DNA from: Alcanivorax sp. 1008
GTDB lineage: Bacteria; Pseudomonadota; Gammaproteobacteria; Pseudomonadales; Alcanivoracaceae
Length of the DNA stretch: 64,000 nt
Assembly: GCF_020667895.1 (NCBI RefSeq)
Contig: NZ_JAFMPS010000001.1
Coordinates: 1 to 64,000, forward strand
Reading direction: 5' to 3'
The notes under the pieces are model-generated. The model was not told the DNA's origin, did not search any database, and saw nothing but the letters and a program-made list of their open reading frames with translations. This document shows, in pieces, positions 57,046-64,000 of the stretch; the first letter of the stretch is position 1; every line of letters begins with the position of its first letter. The translations under genes and the position numbers were made by a program.

Positions 57046-57209
57046 AATGGGCTCCAGTGATTGGCCAAGCAGGCATCATACCGGGCCAGTGCCGACTTGT
57101 GCATGACGTCAGCCTCGAGAAACACGCCGCAATCCTTTGTATGCGCCCCTTGCGCGGCGCTTGTAAGGAGCGTATCCAAAGAAAGTGCGTGAAGATGATG
57201 GAGCAAGAC

Positions 57210-58672
57210 ATGAATCAGGCGGCGACTATCGCGGGTATTGGTGTGGGTAACCCCAAGCTGGCCCATGTCAGTGGTTTTGATGCGCTGGAGCAGGAGTTTG
57301 ATTACCGTGTGCCGGCGGCGGAAATTGAAGGCGCCATTCCGGACAGTGTGCGTGGTACTTTTTCCGCATTGGCCCCGGCCGCAACCGGCTGGGTAATCAG
57401 ATATTCGGCCACTGGTTTGATGGCGATGGCATGCTGCATGGTGTCACTTTCACCGATAACGGCATCTGGTATCGCAACCGCTATGTGCGCACGCCCAAGT
57501 ACCTGGCCGAGACCGCAGCGGGCAAAATCGTCTATCGCAGCTTCGGTCACAATGCGCCGGGCGGCGTGTTGAAGAATATTGGCCGGTTACCAGCGAATGC
57601 TGCCAATACCAGCCTGATTTGGCACGGTGGGCGTTTGCTGGCGCTATGGGAGGGTGGTCGGCCCTGGCAGGTGGACCCGGTGACGCTGGAGACCATTGGC
57701 GAGTTCAATTTTGACGGCAAGCTCAGCTTTCGCGACCCTTTCAGCGCCCATGGCAAGATCGATCCGGCCAGCGGCGACTACTACAACCACGGCCTGAGCG
57801 TTGGAGGCAGGGGGCCGCAGATCAATATCTATCGGATCAATCGCGATGGGGACCTGGTTGCCCGTACCGGCATTCCGGTGAAGGTTGCGGCCTTTGTCCA
57901 TGACTTTGCTTTTGCCGGCGATTATCTGGTGTATTTTGTTCACCCGGTGGGTTTTCGTAACCCCCTGCCGTTCCTTTCTGGCTGGAAAGCCTTTAATGAC
58001 TGCGTGCGATATGACCCGGCCTGGGGCATGGAAGCGCTGGTGGTGGATGCCAGGACCCTGAAGCTGGTGCGGCGTATCCGGCTGGATCCTTTTGTAGTGT
58101 TTCACTTCGGTAATGCCTGGCAGGAAGGGCGCAAGCTGGTGATTGACCTGATGCGTTTCGAGGACTTCAGTGTCAACGAGCTGCTCAGCGATATCTTTCA
58201 TGCGGAAAACGATCAGGGCGGGGTTCCATGGCGTTACACGCTGGATCTTGATTCGGGGTCCGCTCAGGCAGAGGCCCTGCCGTTTGCCTGTGCCGGGGAG
58301 TTTCCCCAGTGGGACCTGCGCTTCAGTGGCAAAAAGACGCGCTGGCTATATAGCGCAGCGATTGCGGACAACGGTACTAATGGCTTCTTCAACGCTATTC
58401 AGAGGCTGGATGGCGACACCGGCGAGTTGACCATGCATGACTTCGGTCCCGGTCGATTCACCTCCGAGGCGGTGTTTGTCCCCGAAGGTGAGGCTGAAGG
58501 GGATGGTTATCTGTGCTGTGTGGTGTACGATGCCTCCTCCCGCAGTAGTGAGATTGTGCTACTGGATGCTCGTCAGGAAGGCCTGCCTCAGGTGGCACGG
58601 ATTCCGTTGCGTAATCATGTGCCTTTTGGCTTCCACTGCGGCTATACCCGAAGAGCATTTCTCCCGGCCTGA
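57210..58672 (+). pseudogene. carotenoid cleavage oxygenase, split by a single-base frameshift
   Basis: A retinal-pigment-epithelium-65-type (RPE65/CCO) non-haem iron oxygenase. Residues 1-49 are in one frame, from ATG 57210 (GGAG upstream), up to DSVRGTF. The rest, starting FRIGPGRNRLGNQ, is in the +1-shifted frame and runs without further damage to 58672. Adding one T to the TTTTT at 57359-57363 restores a continuous protein of about 487 residues. All four iron histidines are present: SAHGKIDP, FVHDFAF, VFHFGNA and PFGFHCGY. Thus the lesion is recent, phase-variable or a sequencing error. If read from GTG or ATG codons after the shift, a shortened 413-residue protein would lack the first strand. 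Confidence 0.88.
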
Positions 58673-58727
58673 AGCCGGGAAACTGCTTGTTTTGGCCTTT
58701 GCGTTTCGGTAGACTTCGCGCTCTTTC

Positions 58728-58756
58728 TCTGGCGGGAATCTCGCCGAGTGGCCAGA
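58728..58756 (+). promoter_or_regulatory. possible structured leader of rplM
   Basis: TCTGGC (58728-58733) can pair with GCCAGA (58751-58756), while GGCG (58731-58734) can instead pair with CGCC (58742-58745). These compete for the same bases 35 to 60 bases before the rplM start. L13 regulates its own operon in E. coli, so a leader structure would make sense, but the match to a known element is not established. Confidence 0.35.
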
Positions 58757-58789
58757 TTGCCCCGTAACTGTTTGATTTGGAAGAATTCC

Positions 58790-59218
58790 ATGAAGACCTT
58801 CAACGCGACCTCAGAGACCGTCAAGCGCGACTGGTTTGTGGTAGACGCAGCCGGTAAGACCCTTGGTCGTCTGGCCAGCGAAGTGGCTACCCGCTTGCGC
58901 GGCAAGCACAAGCCGGAATATACCCCGCACGTTGATACCGGTGATTACATCGTTATCGTTAATGCCGAGAAGGTCGCAGTGACCGGCAAGAAAGCTGGTG
59001 ACAAGGTGTATTACCACCACACCGGTTATATTGGCGGCATGAAATCGATCACCTTCGAAAAGCTGATAGATCGTAAGCCAGAAATGGCAATCGAGCTGGC
59101 TGTGAAAGGCATGATGCCGCGTAATCCGCTGGGCCGCGCCATGCTGCGCAAGCTGAAGGTTTACGCTGGCACCGAACATCCGCATACGGCTCAACAGCCG
59201 CAGCCGCTGAATATCTGA
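58790..59218 (+). CDS. rplM: 50S ribosomal protein L13
   Basis: A 142-residue early-assembly protein of the large subunit; binds 23S rRNA. The sequence has the conserved [25 protein letters not shown] and [13 protein letters not shown] segments and exactly the E. coli length. The ATG at 58790 starts MKTF; the longer open frame from 58748 is rejected. Followed after 13 bases by rpsI. Confidence 0.98.
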   Translation: MKTFNATSETVKRDWFVVDAAGKTLGRLASEVATRLRGKHKPEYTPHVDTGDYIVIVNAEKVAVTGKKAGDKVYYHHTGYIGGMKSITFEKLIDRKPEMAIELAVKGMMPRNPLGRAMLRKLKVYAGTEHPHTAQQPQPLNI

Positions 59219-59231
59219 GGACTGAGATCAC

Positions 59232-59627
59232 ATGGCAACTGCAGCAGCTAATTATGGTACCGGTCGTCGCAAAACCTCTGCGGCCCGCGTTTTCATTCGT
59301 CCGGGTAGTGGTGCAATCACCATTAACGGTCGTCCGTTGGATCAGTATTTTGGCCGTGAAACTGCCCGCATGGTAGTTCGTCAGCCGCTCCAGCTGGTTG
59401 AGATGAGTGAACGCTTCGATATTAACGTCACCGTAAAGGGCGGTGGCACCACCGGTCAGGCCGGTGCAATTCGTCACGGCATTACCCGTGCCCTGATGGA
59501 GTATGACGAAACCCTGCGTGCCTCCCTGCGTAAGGCCGGTTTCGTTACCCGCGATGCCCGTGAGGTTGAGCGTAAGAAAATTGGTCTGCACAAAGCCCGT
59601 CGTCGTCCGCAGTTCTCCAAGCGCTGA
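59232..59627 (+). CDS. rpsI: 30S ribosomal protein S9
   Basis: A 131-residue small-subunit protein whose C-terminal tail reaches the P-site tRNA. It shows [14 protein letters not shown] at 9-22 and ends RPQFSKR, the universally conserved tail. GAGGACTGAG precedes the ATG. Forms rplM-rpsI and is closed by an intrinsic terminator. Confidence 0.98.
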   Translation: MATAAANYGTGRRKTSAARVFIRPGSGAITINGRPLDQYFGRETARMVVRQPLQLVEMSERFDINVTVKGGGTTGQAGAIRHGITRALMEYDETLRASLRKAGFVTRDAREVERKKIGLHKARRRPQFSKR

Positions 59628-59651
59628 TACGATCTTTGTTGCGACTCGAAG

Positions 59652-59676
59652 AAGCCCGGTTTATCCGGGCTTTTTT
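59652..59676 (+). terminator. terminator of rplM-rpsI
   Basis: AAGCCCGG pairs with CCGGGCTT over a TTTAT loop and runs into TTTTTT, 25 bases after the rpsI stop. Confidence 0.93.
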
Positions 59677-59885
59677 GTGGCCCTTTGACGCGGCCTAATC
59701 TGCTTAAGGGGGCTAATCCCGGTTGTCACGTGTGGTCTTTTTCTTTACCATTCGCGACGCCTCAAAAGGCCGGTGCTGATATCTCTCCCAAGGAGCTTGA
59801 TGCGCCGCCGACCACCCTGTCACGAGGATGTCCTCGAGCCGCCTGGATCACCCCCGGGCGTGGGATCCAAGGGGAGATAATCTCA

Positions 59886-60476
59886 ATGAGTAAAGACGGC
59901 GTAAATACCAGCCGCCGCACGTTCCTGATTGGTGCCACCAGTGCTGTCGGTGCCGTCGGTGTCGTGGGTCTTGCAGTGCCCTTCGTTAAATCCTGGCAAC
60001 CCAGTGCCCGGGCAAAAAATGCCGGAGCTCCGGTTACCGTTGATATTGGCAAGCTTGAGCCGGGCCAGCGCGTCGTGCGTGAGTGGCGTGGTCAGCCGGT
60101 ATGGGTGGTGCGTCGCACCGAGACCATGCTGGCAGGCTTGGCAAAAGTAGAAGACGATCTGAGTGATCCGGAGTCCCTCGCTGATCAGCAGCCAGACTAT
60201 GCCCGCAACCAGTACCGTTCGATCAAGCCGGAGCTGCTGATCCTGATCGGTACCTGTACGCATCTGGGTTGTTCGCCGAACTACAATCCCAATCCGGAGG
60301 TAGAAGTTGGCTTGGAGTATGGTGGCTTCTACTGCCCGTGCCATGGTTCACGCTTTGACTTCTCCGGTCGTGTATATTCTGGCGTGCCGGCGCCGACCAA
60401 CATGGTGGTACCGCCCCACTCGTACCTGAGTGAGTCGGTGGTGATCATCGGTTCTGAAGAAGGGGAGACCGCATAA
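59886..60476 (+). CDS. petA: Ubiquinol-cytochrome c reductase iron-sulfur (Rieske) subunit
   Basis: High-potential [2Fe-2S] subunit of the bc1 complex, taking electrons from ubiquinol and passing them to cytochrome c1. The 196-residue protein has a Tat-type signal/anchor (SRRTFLIGATSA at 9-20, then a hydrophobic helix) and the cluster boxes CTHLGC (124-129) and CPCHGS (150-155). ATG 59886 is preceded by GGGGAGA. The open frame extends 200 bases upstream to 59685, but that stretch follows a terminator and lacks family similarity. Overlaps petB by 1 base. Confidence 0.97.
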   Translation: MSKDGVNTSRRTFLIGATSAVGAVGVVGLAVPFVKSWQPSARAKNAGAPVTVDIGKLEPGQRVVREWRGQPVWVVRRTETMLAGLAKVEDDLSDPESLADQQPDYARNQYRSIKPELLILIGTCTHLGCSPNYNPNPEVEVGLEYGGFYCPCHGSRFDFSGRVYSGVPAPTNMVVPPHSYLSESVVIIGSEEGETA

Positions 60477-61759
60477 TGGGCCTGCTGACTCGTGCCGTTG
60501 ACTGGGTTGACGCCCGCCTGCCGGTTGTCGACGCATTCAAGAAACATATGTCGGAGTACTACGCTCCGAAAAACTTCAACTTCATGTACTACTTCGGGGT
60601 TTTCTCGATGGTGGTACTGGTTAACCAGCTGCTTACCGGCATCTGGCTGACCATGTTCTTCTCTCCTACCGAAGCTTTCGACTCGGTGGAGTACATCATG
60701 CGCGATGTCCAGTATGGCTGGCTGATCCGCTATATGCATGCGGTCGGTGCGTCGATGTTCTTCGCTGTGGTTTATCTGCACATGTTCCGTGGTTTGATGT
60801 ATGGCTCATACAAGCCGCCGCGTGAGCTGGTGTGGGTGTTCGGCATGCTGATCTATCTGGCGTTAATGGCCGAAGGCTTCCTCGGTTACGTGCTGCCCTG
60901 GGGCAACATGTCCTATTGGGGTGCCCAGGTTATTGTCTCGCTGGTTGGCGCCGTTCCCTATGACGTGCTGCCATTTGTTGATGCAGCTCAGGGCAAGGAG
61001 ATGGGTGAGGCCATTGCTACCTGGGTGCGCGGTGACTATCTGCTTTCTGATGCCACAGTAAACAAGTTCTTTGCTCTGCACGTGGTGTTGATTCCGATCG
61101 TTCTGTTGGCGCTGGTAGTTCTGCATATTCTTGCGCTGCATGAAGTGGGCTCCAACAATCCGGATGGCGTTGAAATCAAGAAGACCAAGGATGAGAACGG
61201 TATTCCGAAGGATGGCATCCCGTTCCACCCGTACTACACGGTAAAAGATCTGGCCGGTATTGTGGTGTTTCTGGCGGTATTCGCGGTGGTGGTGTTCTTC
61301 TTCCCGGATGGCGGCGGTTACTTCATTGAGCGTCCCAACTTCGAGCCGGCTAACCCGCTAAAGACACCGGCCCACATTGCTCCGGTGTGGTATTACGGCC
61401 CTTACTACGCGATGCTTCGTGCCACCACTATTGATTTCATCTTCCCGGCGAAAACCTGGGGTCTGTTTGCCATGGGCGGTGCTATTGCCATCCTCTTCGT
61501 GGTGCCGTGGCTGGATCGTCATCCGGTCAAGTCGATTCGCTATAAAGGCTGGCTGAGCAAGCTGTTTATGGCGCTGTTTGCAATCGACTTCCTGGTGCTG
61601 GGATATCTCGGTACTCAGCCGGGCTCACCAGTGAAGACTGCGATCGCCCAGATTGGCACTCTGTACTACTTCGCTTATTTCTTGGTGGTGTTGCCGTTCG
61701 TGCACCGTTTCGAAAAGTCGAAGCCAGTGCCTGAGCGCGTCACCATGGGAGGTCACTGA
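60476..61759 (+). CDS. petB: Cytochrome b subunit of the bc1 complex
   Basis: Integral membrane dihaem subunit with the Qo and Qi quinol sites. The 427-residue protein has eight or nine hydrophobic helices, the four haem histidines in two helices (around RYMHAVGASMFFAVVYLHMF and FFALHVVLIPIVLLALVVLH), and PxW-type Qo residues. A long C-terminus is normal for proteobacteria. Overlaps petA by 1 and petC by 1 base (TAATG, TGATG). Confidence 0.97.
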   Translation: MGLLTRAVDWVDARLPVVDAFKKHMSEYYAPKNFNFMYYFGVFSMVVLVNQLLTGIWLTMFFSPTEAFDSVEYIMRDVQYGWLIRYMHAVGASMFFAVVYLHMFRGLMYGSYKPPRELVWVFGMLIYLALMAEGFLGYVLPWGNMSYWGAQVIVSLVGAVPYDVLPFVDAAQGKEMGEAIATWVRGDYLLSDATVNKFFALHVVLIPIVLLALVVLHILALHEVGSNNPDGVEIKKTKDENGIPKDGIPFHPYYTVKDLAGIVVFLAVFAVVVFFFPDGGGYFIERPNFEPANPLKTPAHIAPVWYYGPYYAMLRATTIDFIFPAKTWGLFAMGGAIAILFVVPWLDRHPVKSIRYKGWLSKLFMALFAIDFLVLGYLGTQPGSPVKTAIAQIGTLYYFAYFLVVLPFVHRFEKSKPVPERVTMGGH

Positions 61760-62409
61760 TGAAAAGGCTCGCCGTTATTCTGTTCTGCCTGCCGGCTCTG
61801 GCCTTTGCTGCCGGGGGCACCAATGAGTATGTGGTTGATGCGCCTATCAATCTGAAGGATCGAGTGTCGCTGCAGAATGGTGCCAAGCTGTTCACCAACT
61901 ACTGCATGGGCTGCCATTCACTGAAATACCTGCGTTATGAGCGGATGGCTGAAGATCTGGGTATTCCCGCCGATCTGGTGATGGAAAACCTGAATTTCAC
62001 CAGCGACCGAATCGGTGACCAGATGACTAACGCCATGGATCGGAAGGTGGCCGAGCAGTGGTTTGGTGCGGCTCCTCCGGATCTGACTCTTACCGCTCGT
62101 CTGCGTACCCCGGACTGGCTGTACTCCTATCTGGTAAGCTTCTATGCCGATGAACAGCGGCCGTACGGTTATAACAACCACGTGTTCCCGAGCGTGGGCA
62201 TGCCGCATGTGATGGCTGCCATGGAGCAGGAGCTGGGTGAGGAGAAGTTCAAGTCGGAAATGGCTGACCTGACCAACTTCCTGACCTATGCCGCCGAGCC
62301 TGCCCGTCTTGAGCGGGAAAGTCTTGGCGTGAAGGTGCTGATTTTCCTGTTCATCCTGTTCTGGCCGGCGTATTTCCTGAAGAGAGAATACTGGAAAGAC
62401 GTCCACTGA
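61759..62409 (+). CDS. petC: Cytochrome c1 subunit of the bc1 complex
   Basis: Periplasmic haem subunit anchored by a C-terminal helix. The 216-residue protein has a signal peptide (1-18), the CMGCH haem site at 49-53, the methionine axial ligand in the VGMPHVMAA region, and the C-terminal anchor (about 190-208, LIFLFILFWPAYFL). GGGAGG precedes the ATG. A strong hairpin follows the stop. Confidence 0.96.
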   Translation: MKRLAVILFCLPALAFAAGGTNEYVVDAPINLKDRVSLQNGAKLFTNYCMGCHSLKYLRYERMAEDLGIPADLVMENLNFTSDRIGDQMTNAMDRKVAEQWFGAAPPDLTLTARLRTPDWLYSYLVSFYADEQRPYGYNNHVFPSVGMPHVMAAMEQELGEEKFKSEMADLTNFLTYAAEPARLERESLGVKVLIFLFILFWPAYFLKREYWKDVH

Positions 62410-62437
62410 ACGGTGCCCTGACAGGGCCGCAACACAG

Positions 62438-62479
62438 GAAGCAGGGTAGCCGCCGGGCGGCTATCCTGCTTCTCTCTTT
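62438..62479 (+). terminator. hairpin terminator after petC
   Basis: A 15-bp stem, GAAGCAGGGTAGCCG paired with CGGCTATCCTGCTTC (one G-T pair), closes on a 5-base loop and is followed by TCTCTTTA. The T tract is broken by C, so termination may be partial; it separates petABC from sspAB. Confidence 0.7.
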
Positions 62480-62506
62480 ACAGTAATTGCAGGAGTGTCG
62501 TTAAAG

Positions 62507-63145
62507 ATGGGTGTCGTGACCAGAAGATCGTCGATGACCTTTTTTTCCAATCCGCGGGATCATTACAGCCACCGTGTGCGTATCGTGCTGGCAGAAAAAG
62601 GCGTGACTGTGGATATCGTCGATGTCGAAGACCACGAAAAGCCGGAAGATCTTGCCCACTTCAACCCGTACAACGAAGTGCCGACTCTGGTAGATCGGGA
62701 CCTGAGCCTGTATCAGTCCAGTGTCATTATGGAATATCTGGATGAGCGTTTCCCCCATCCCCCCCTATTGCCGGTTTATCCGGTGGCTCGTGCAACCAGC
62801 CGTCAGCTGATTCACCGTATTGAGCGTGACTGGTGCGGTAATGTGGACGCCATTCTTAAAGGTGACGCCAAGGAAGCAACGTTGGCCAAGCACCGCAAGG
62901 AGCTGCGCGAGAGTCTGATTACCACGGCCCCGGTATTCGGTGATAAGCCGTTCTTTATGAACGAGGAGTTCACTTTGGTGGACTGCGCGCTGGCACCGAT
63001 TTTGTGGCGTTTGCCAGTACTTGGCCTGGATCTGCCGGCCAAGCAGTGCAAGCCGATCTTTGACTATGCCGAGCGCATGTTTGACCGTGATGGCTTTCAG
63101 GCTAGCTTGTCTGACAAGGAGCGGGAAATCCGCCTCCTGGCCTGA
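62507..63145 (+). CDS. sspA: Stringent starvation protein A
   Basis: A 212-residue glutathione-S-transferase-fold regulator that binds RNA polymerase during stationary phase and acid stress. The core [30 protein letters not shown] and [16 protein letters not shown] (the signature surface of SspA) are all present. ATG 62507 starts MGVVTRRS as in Pseudomonas SspA, with AGGAG 11 bases upstream; GTG 62495 abuts that site and is unlikely. sspB starts at the last base of its stop. Confidence 0.94.
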   Translation: MGVVTRRSSMTFFSNPRDHYSHRVRIVLAEKGVTVDIVDVEDHEKPEDLAHFNPYNEVPTLVDRDLSLYQSSVIMEYLDERFPHPPLLPVYPVARATSRQLIHRIERDWCGNVDAILKGDAKEATLAKHRKELRESLITTAPVFGDKPFFMNEEFTLVDCALAPILWRLPVLGLDLPAKQCKPIFDYAERMFDRDGFQASLSDKEREIRLLA

Positions 63146-63531
63146 TGACCACCATGACCCCTAATCGCCCGTATCTAATACGGGCGATATATGACTGGAT
63201 CTGTGACAACGGTCTGACACCGCATTTGGCGGTGGACGCTCACTACCCACGTACCCTTGTACCTCAAGAGTTTGTCCAGAACGGTCAGATCGTTCTGAAC
63301 ATCGCTCCCGGTGCGGTGCAGGGGTTGGTGGCGGGCAATGATGAAATTATATTTTCTGCCCGTTTTGGTGGCATTCCGCGCAATCTGGTTGTGCCGGTAG
63401 GTGCGGTGCTGGCGGTTTACGCGCGCGAGAATGGCCAGGGGATGGTTTTCTCCGCCGATGAAATGCCTCCGCCGGAGCCCGACAATACTCCAACGGATGA
63501 CAGCAGACCAACGCTACGCGTGGTTAAGTAA
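63145..63531 (+). CDS. sspB: ClpXP adaptor SspB
   Basis: A 128-residue adaptor that delivers ssrA-tagged proteins to ClpXP. The substrate-binding domain (1-105: RPYLIRAIYDWICDNGLTPH, VLNIAPGAVQGL, FSARFGG) is followed by a flexible acidic linker and the C-terminal ClpX-binding peptide RPTLRVVK. Two ATGs (63145, 63154) are possible. Coupled to sspA. Confidence 0.95.
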   Translation: MTTMTPNRPYLIRAIYDWICDNGLTPHLAVDAHYPRTLVPQEFVQNGQIVLNIAPGAVQGLVAGNDEIIFSARFGGIPRNLVVPVGAVLAVYARENGQGMVFSADEMPPPEPDNTPTDDSRPTLRVVK

Positions 63532-63535
63532 CGTC

Positions 63536-64000
63536 TCAGTCGATGTACTCAATGATCTTGACGATCTTCTGCACACCATAGGTTTTCTGTACCTGGGTTA
63601 CCACGGCATCTGCTTCCTTGCGGGTCATCAGCCCAAGCAGATAGACAACCCCATTTTCGGTAACCACTTTGGTGCGGGATGCCCGGGCGTCGCTGGCGAA
63701 GGCCAGCCTGGTTTTCACTTTGGTGGTCAGCCAGGCATCGTTGAAGCGGGCTAGCCCGGACACTTTGCCGGAGATCTGCAGCTCGTTATGCACATCAGCC
63801 ACATGGCGAATTTTGCCAGCAATATCTCCCGCCTGTTTCTTCAGGGCATCGGACTCGACCTGGCCAGCCAGCAGTACTTGACCGTTAAAGCTCACCACAA
63901 TAATTCGCTGTAAGGACAGTGGCGCGCCAGCACGTTTAATGTTGACCCGGGTTTTCGTTTCAATGGCCTGATCTTCAATAACAGAACCAAAGGTACGTTC
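63536..64000 (-). CDS. dolP: DolP/YraP family dual-BON-domain lipoprotein, 5' end outside the window
   Basis: Outer-membrane-facing BON-domain protein that supports envelope integrity and BAM function in E. coli. The visible 154 residues read, from the window edge, ERTFGSVIEDQAIETKTR and then the first BON domain (IIVVSFNGQVLLAGQ), followed by the second (WLTTKVKTRLAFA, TENGVVYLLGLMT) to the stop. The lipoprotein signal and cysteine must lie beyond 64000. The reading frame is open to the edge with no start, so the gene is partial. It converges with sspB, as in Pseudomonas. Confidence 0.9.
   Translation of the reverse strand, partial: ERTFGSVIEDQAIETKTRVNIKRAGAPLSLQRIIVVSFNGQVLLAGQVESDALKKQAGDIAGKIRHVADVHNELQISGKVSGLARFNDAWLTTKVKTRLAFASDARASRTKVVTENGVVYLLGLMTRKEADAVVTQVQKTYGVQKIVKIIEYID

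Noticed and set aside
57350-57370. Programmed ribosomal frameshift in the carotenoid oxygenase
   Set aside because: A T5 run is a weak slip site, there is no stimulatory structure or internal Shine-Dalgarno I can see, and frameshifting is not known in this family; mutation or sequencing error is simpler.
59685-59885. N-terminal extension of petA by 67 codons
   Set aside because: The stretch starts right after the rpsI terminator, shows no family similarity, and the ATG at 59886 has a good ribosome site and the Tat signal of Rieske proteins.

Overview
The window is a stretch of gammaproteobacterial chromosome, moderately GC-rich and densely coding. I see no integrase, transposase, phage gene, CRISPR array or tRNA. 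The gene order (pepA-valS; gatCAB opposite mreBCD; yhdP-tldD-pmbA; the rpoN/lpt/kds block; mla-ibaG-murA-hisGDC; a DegS/AlgW protease; zapE; rplM-rpsI-petABC-sspAB-dolP) is, from memory, that of Pseudomonas-like and related marine gammaproteobacteria. I cannot fix the genus from the sequence alone.

Layout. 0-0.1 kb: the 3' end of a 5S rRNA gene and the terminator of its rRNA operon. 0.3-1.9 kb: a small DUF2061 membrane protein and two TetR regulators. 1.9-9 kb: valS, an acidic hypothetical and pepA on the minus strand, divergent from lptFG (LPS export permease). 9-11.9 kb: a PP2C phosphatase, a tail-anchored small protein, a cNMP-binding-fold protein and a crotonase. 12-18.4 kb: gatCAB (transamidosome) divergent from mreBCD-maf (rod shape). 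18.4-26.4 kb: yhdP, a nitrilase, tldD, darP and pmbA. 26.4-33.3 kb, minus strand: nitrogen-PTS genes ptsO-rapZ-ptsN, hpf, rpoN, then lptB-lptA-lptC-kdsC-kdsD (LPS transport and Kdo synthesis). 33.4-38.7 kb: mlaC, ibaG, murA, hisG, hisD, hisC.

38.7-44.6 kb is the main accessory segment. It holds a MOSC protein, an unrecognised helical (TPR-like) protein, a DAO-type flavin oxidase, a YtcJ-like amidohydrolase and a TetR regulator. A perfect 10-bp palindrome lies in the divergent promoter region. It looks like a self-regulated catabolic cassette for an unidentified amine or amide, and it reads AT-richer than its flanks. An NAD-dependent epimerase follows.

45.7-53.3 kb returns to conserved genes: DegS/AlgW-type protease, Nif3, single-chain ATP sulfurylase (sat), zapG, an alpha/beta hydrolase, zapE, an acyl-CoA dehydrogenase and a host-attachment-like protein. 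53.5-58.7 kb is a second accessory stretch: a translationally coupled SDR/CPBP-protease/epimerase operon, an aldo/keto reductase and a frameshifted carotenoid oxygenase. 58.8-64 kb holds rplM-rpsI, the cytochrome bc1 operon petABC, sspAB and the start-less remainder of dolP.

The most informative oddities are: (i) mreC has no ATG, GTG or TTG at its conserved N-terminus but has an ideal Shine-Dalgarno before ATC; (ii) mlaC stands without mlaFED or mlaB; (iii) holC and rng are missing from their usual neighbourhoods; (iv) sat sits where Pseudomonas carries cysDN; (v) a one-base frameshift splits an otherwise intact carotenoid oxygenase; and (vi) the 38.7-44.6 kb cassette. I did not find a clearly new defence or mobile system. 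Every stretch without a gene is shorter than 300 bases.
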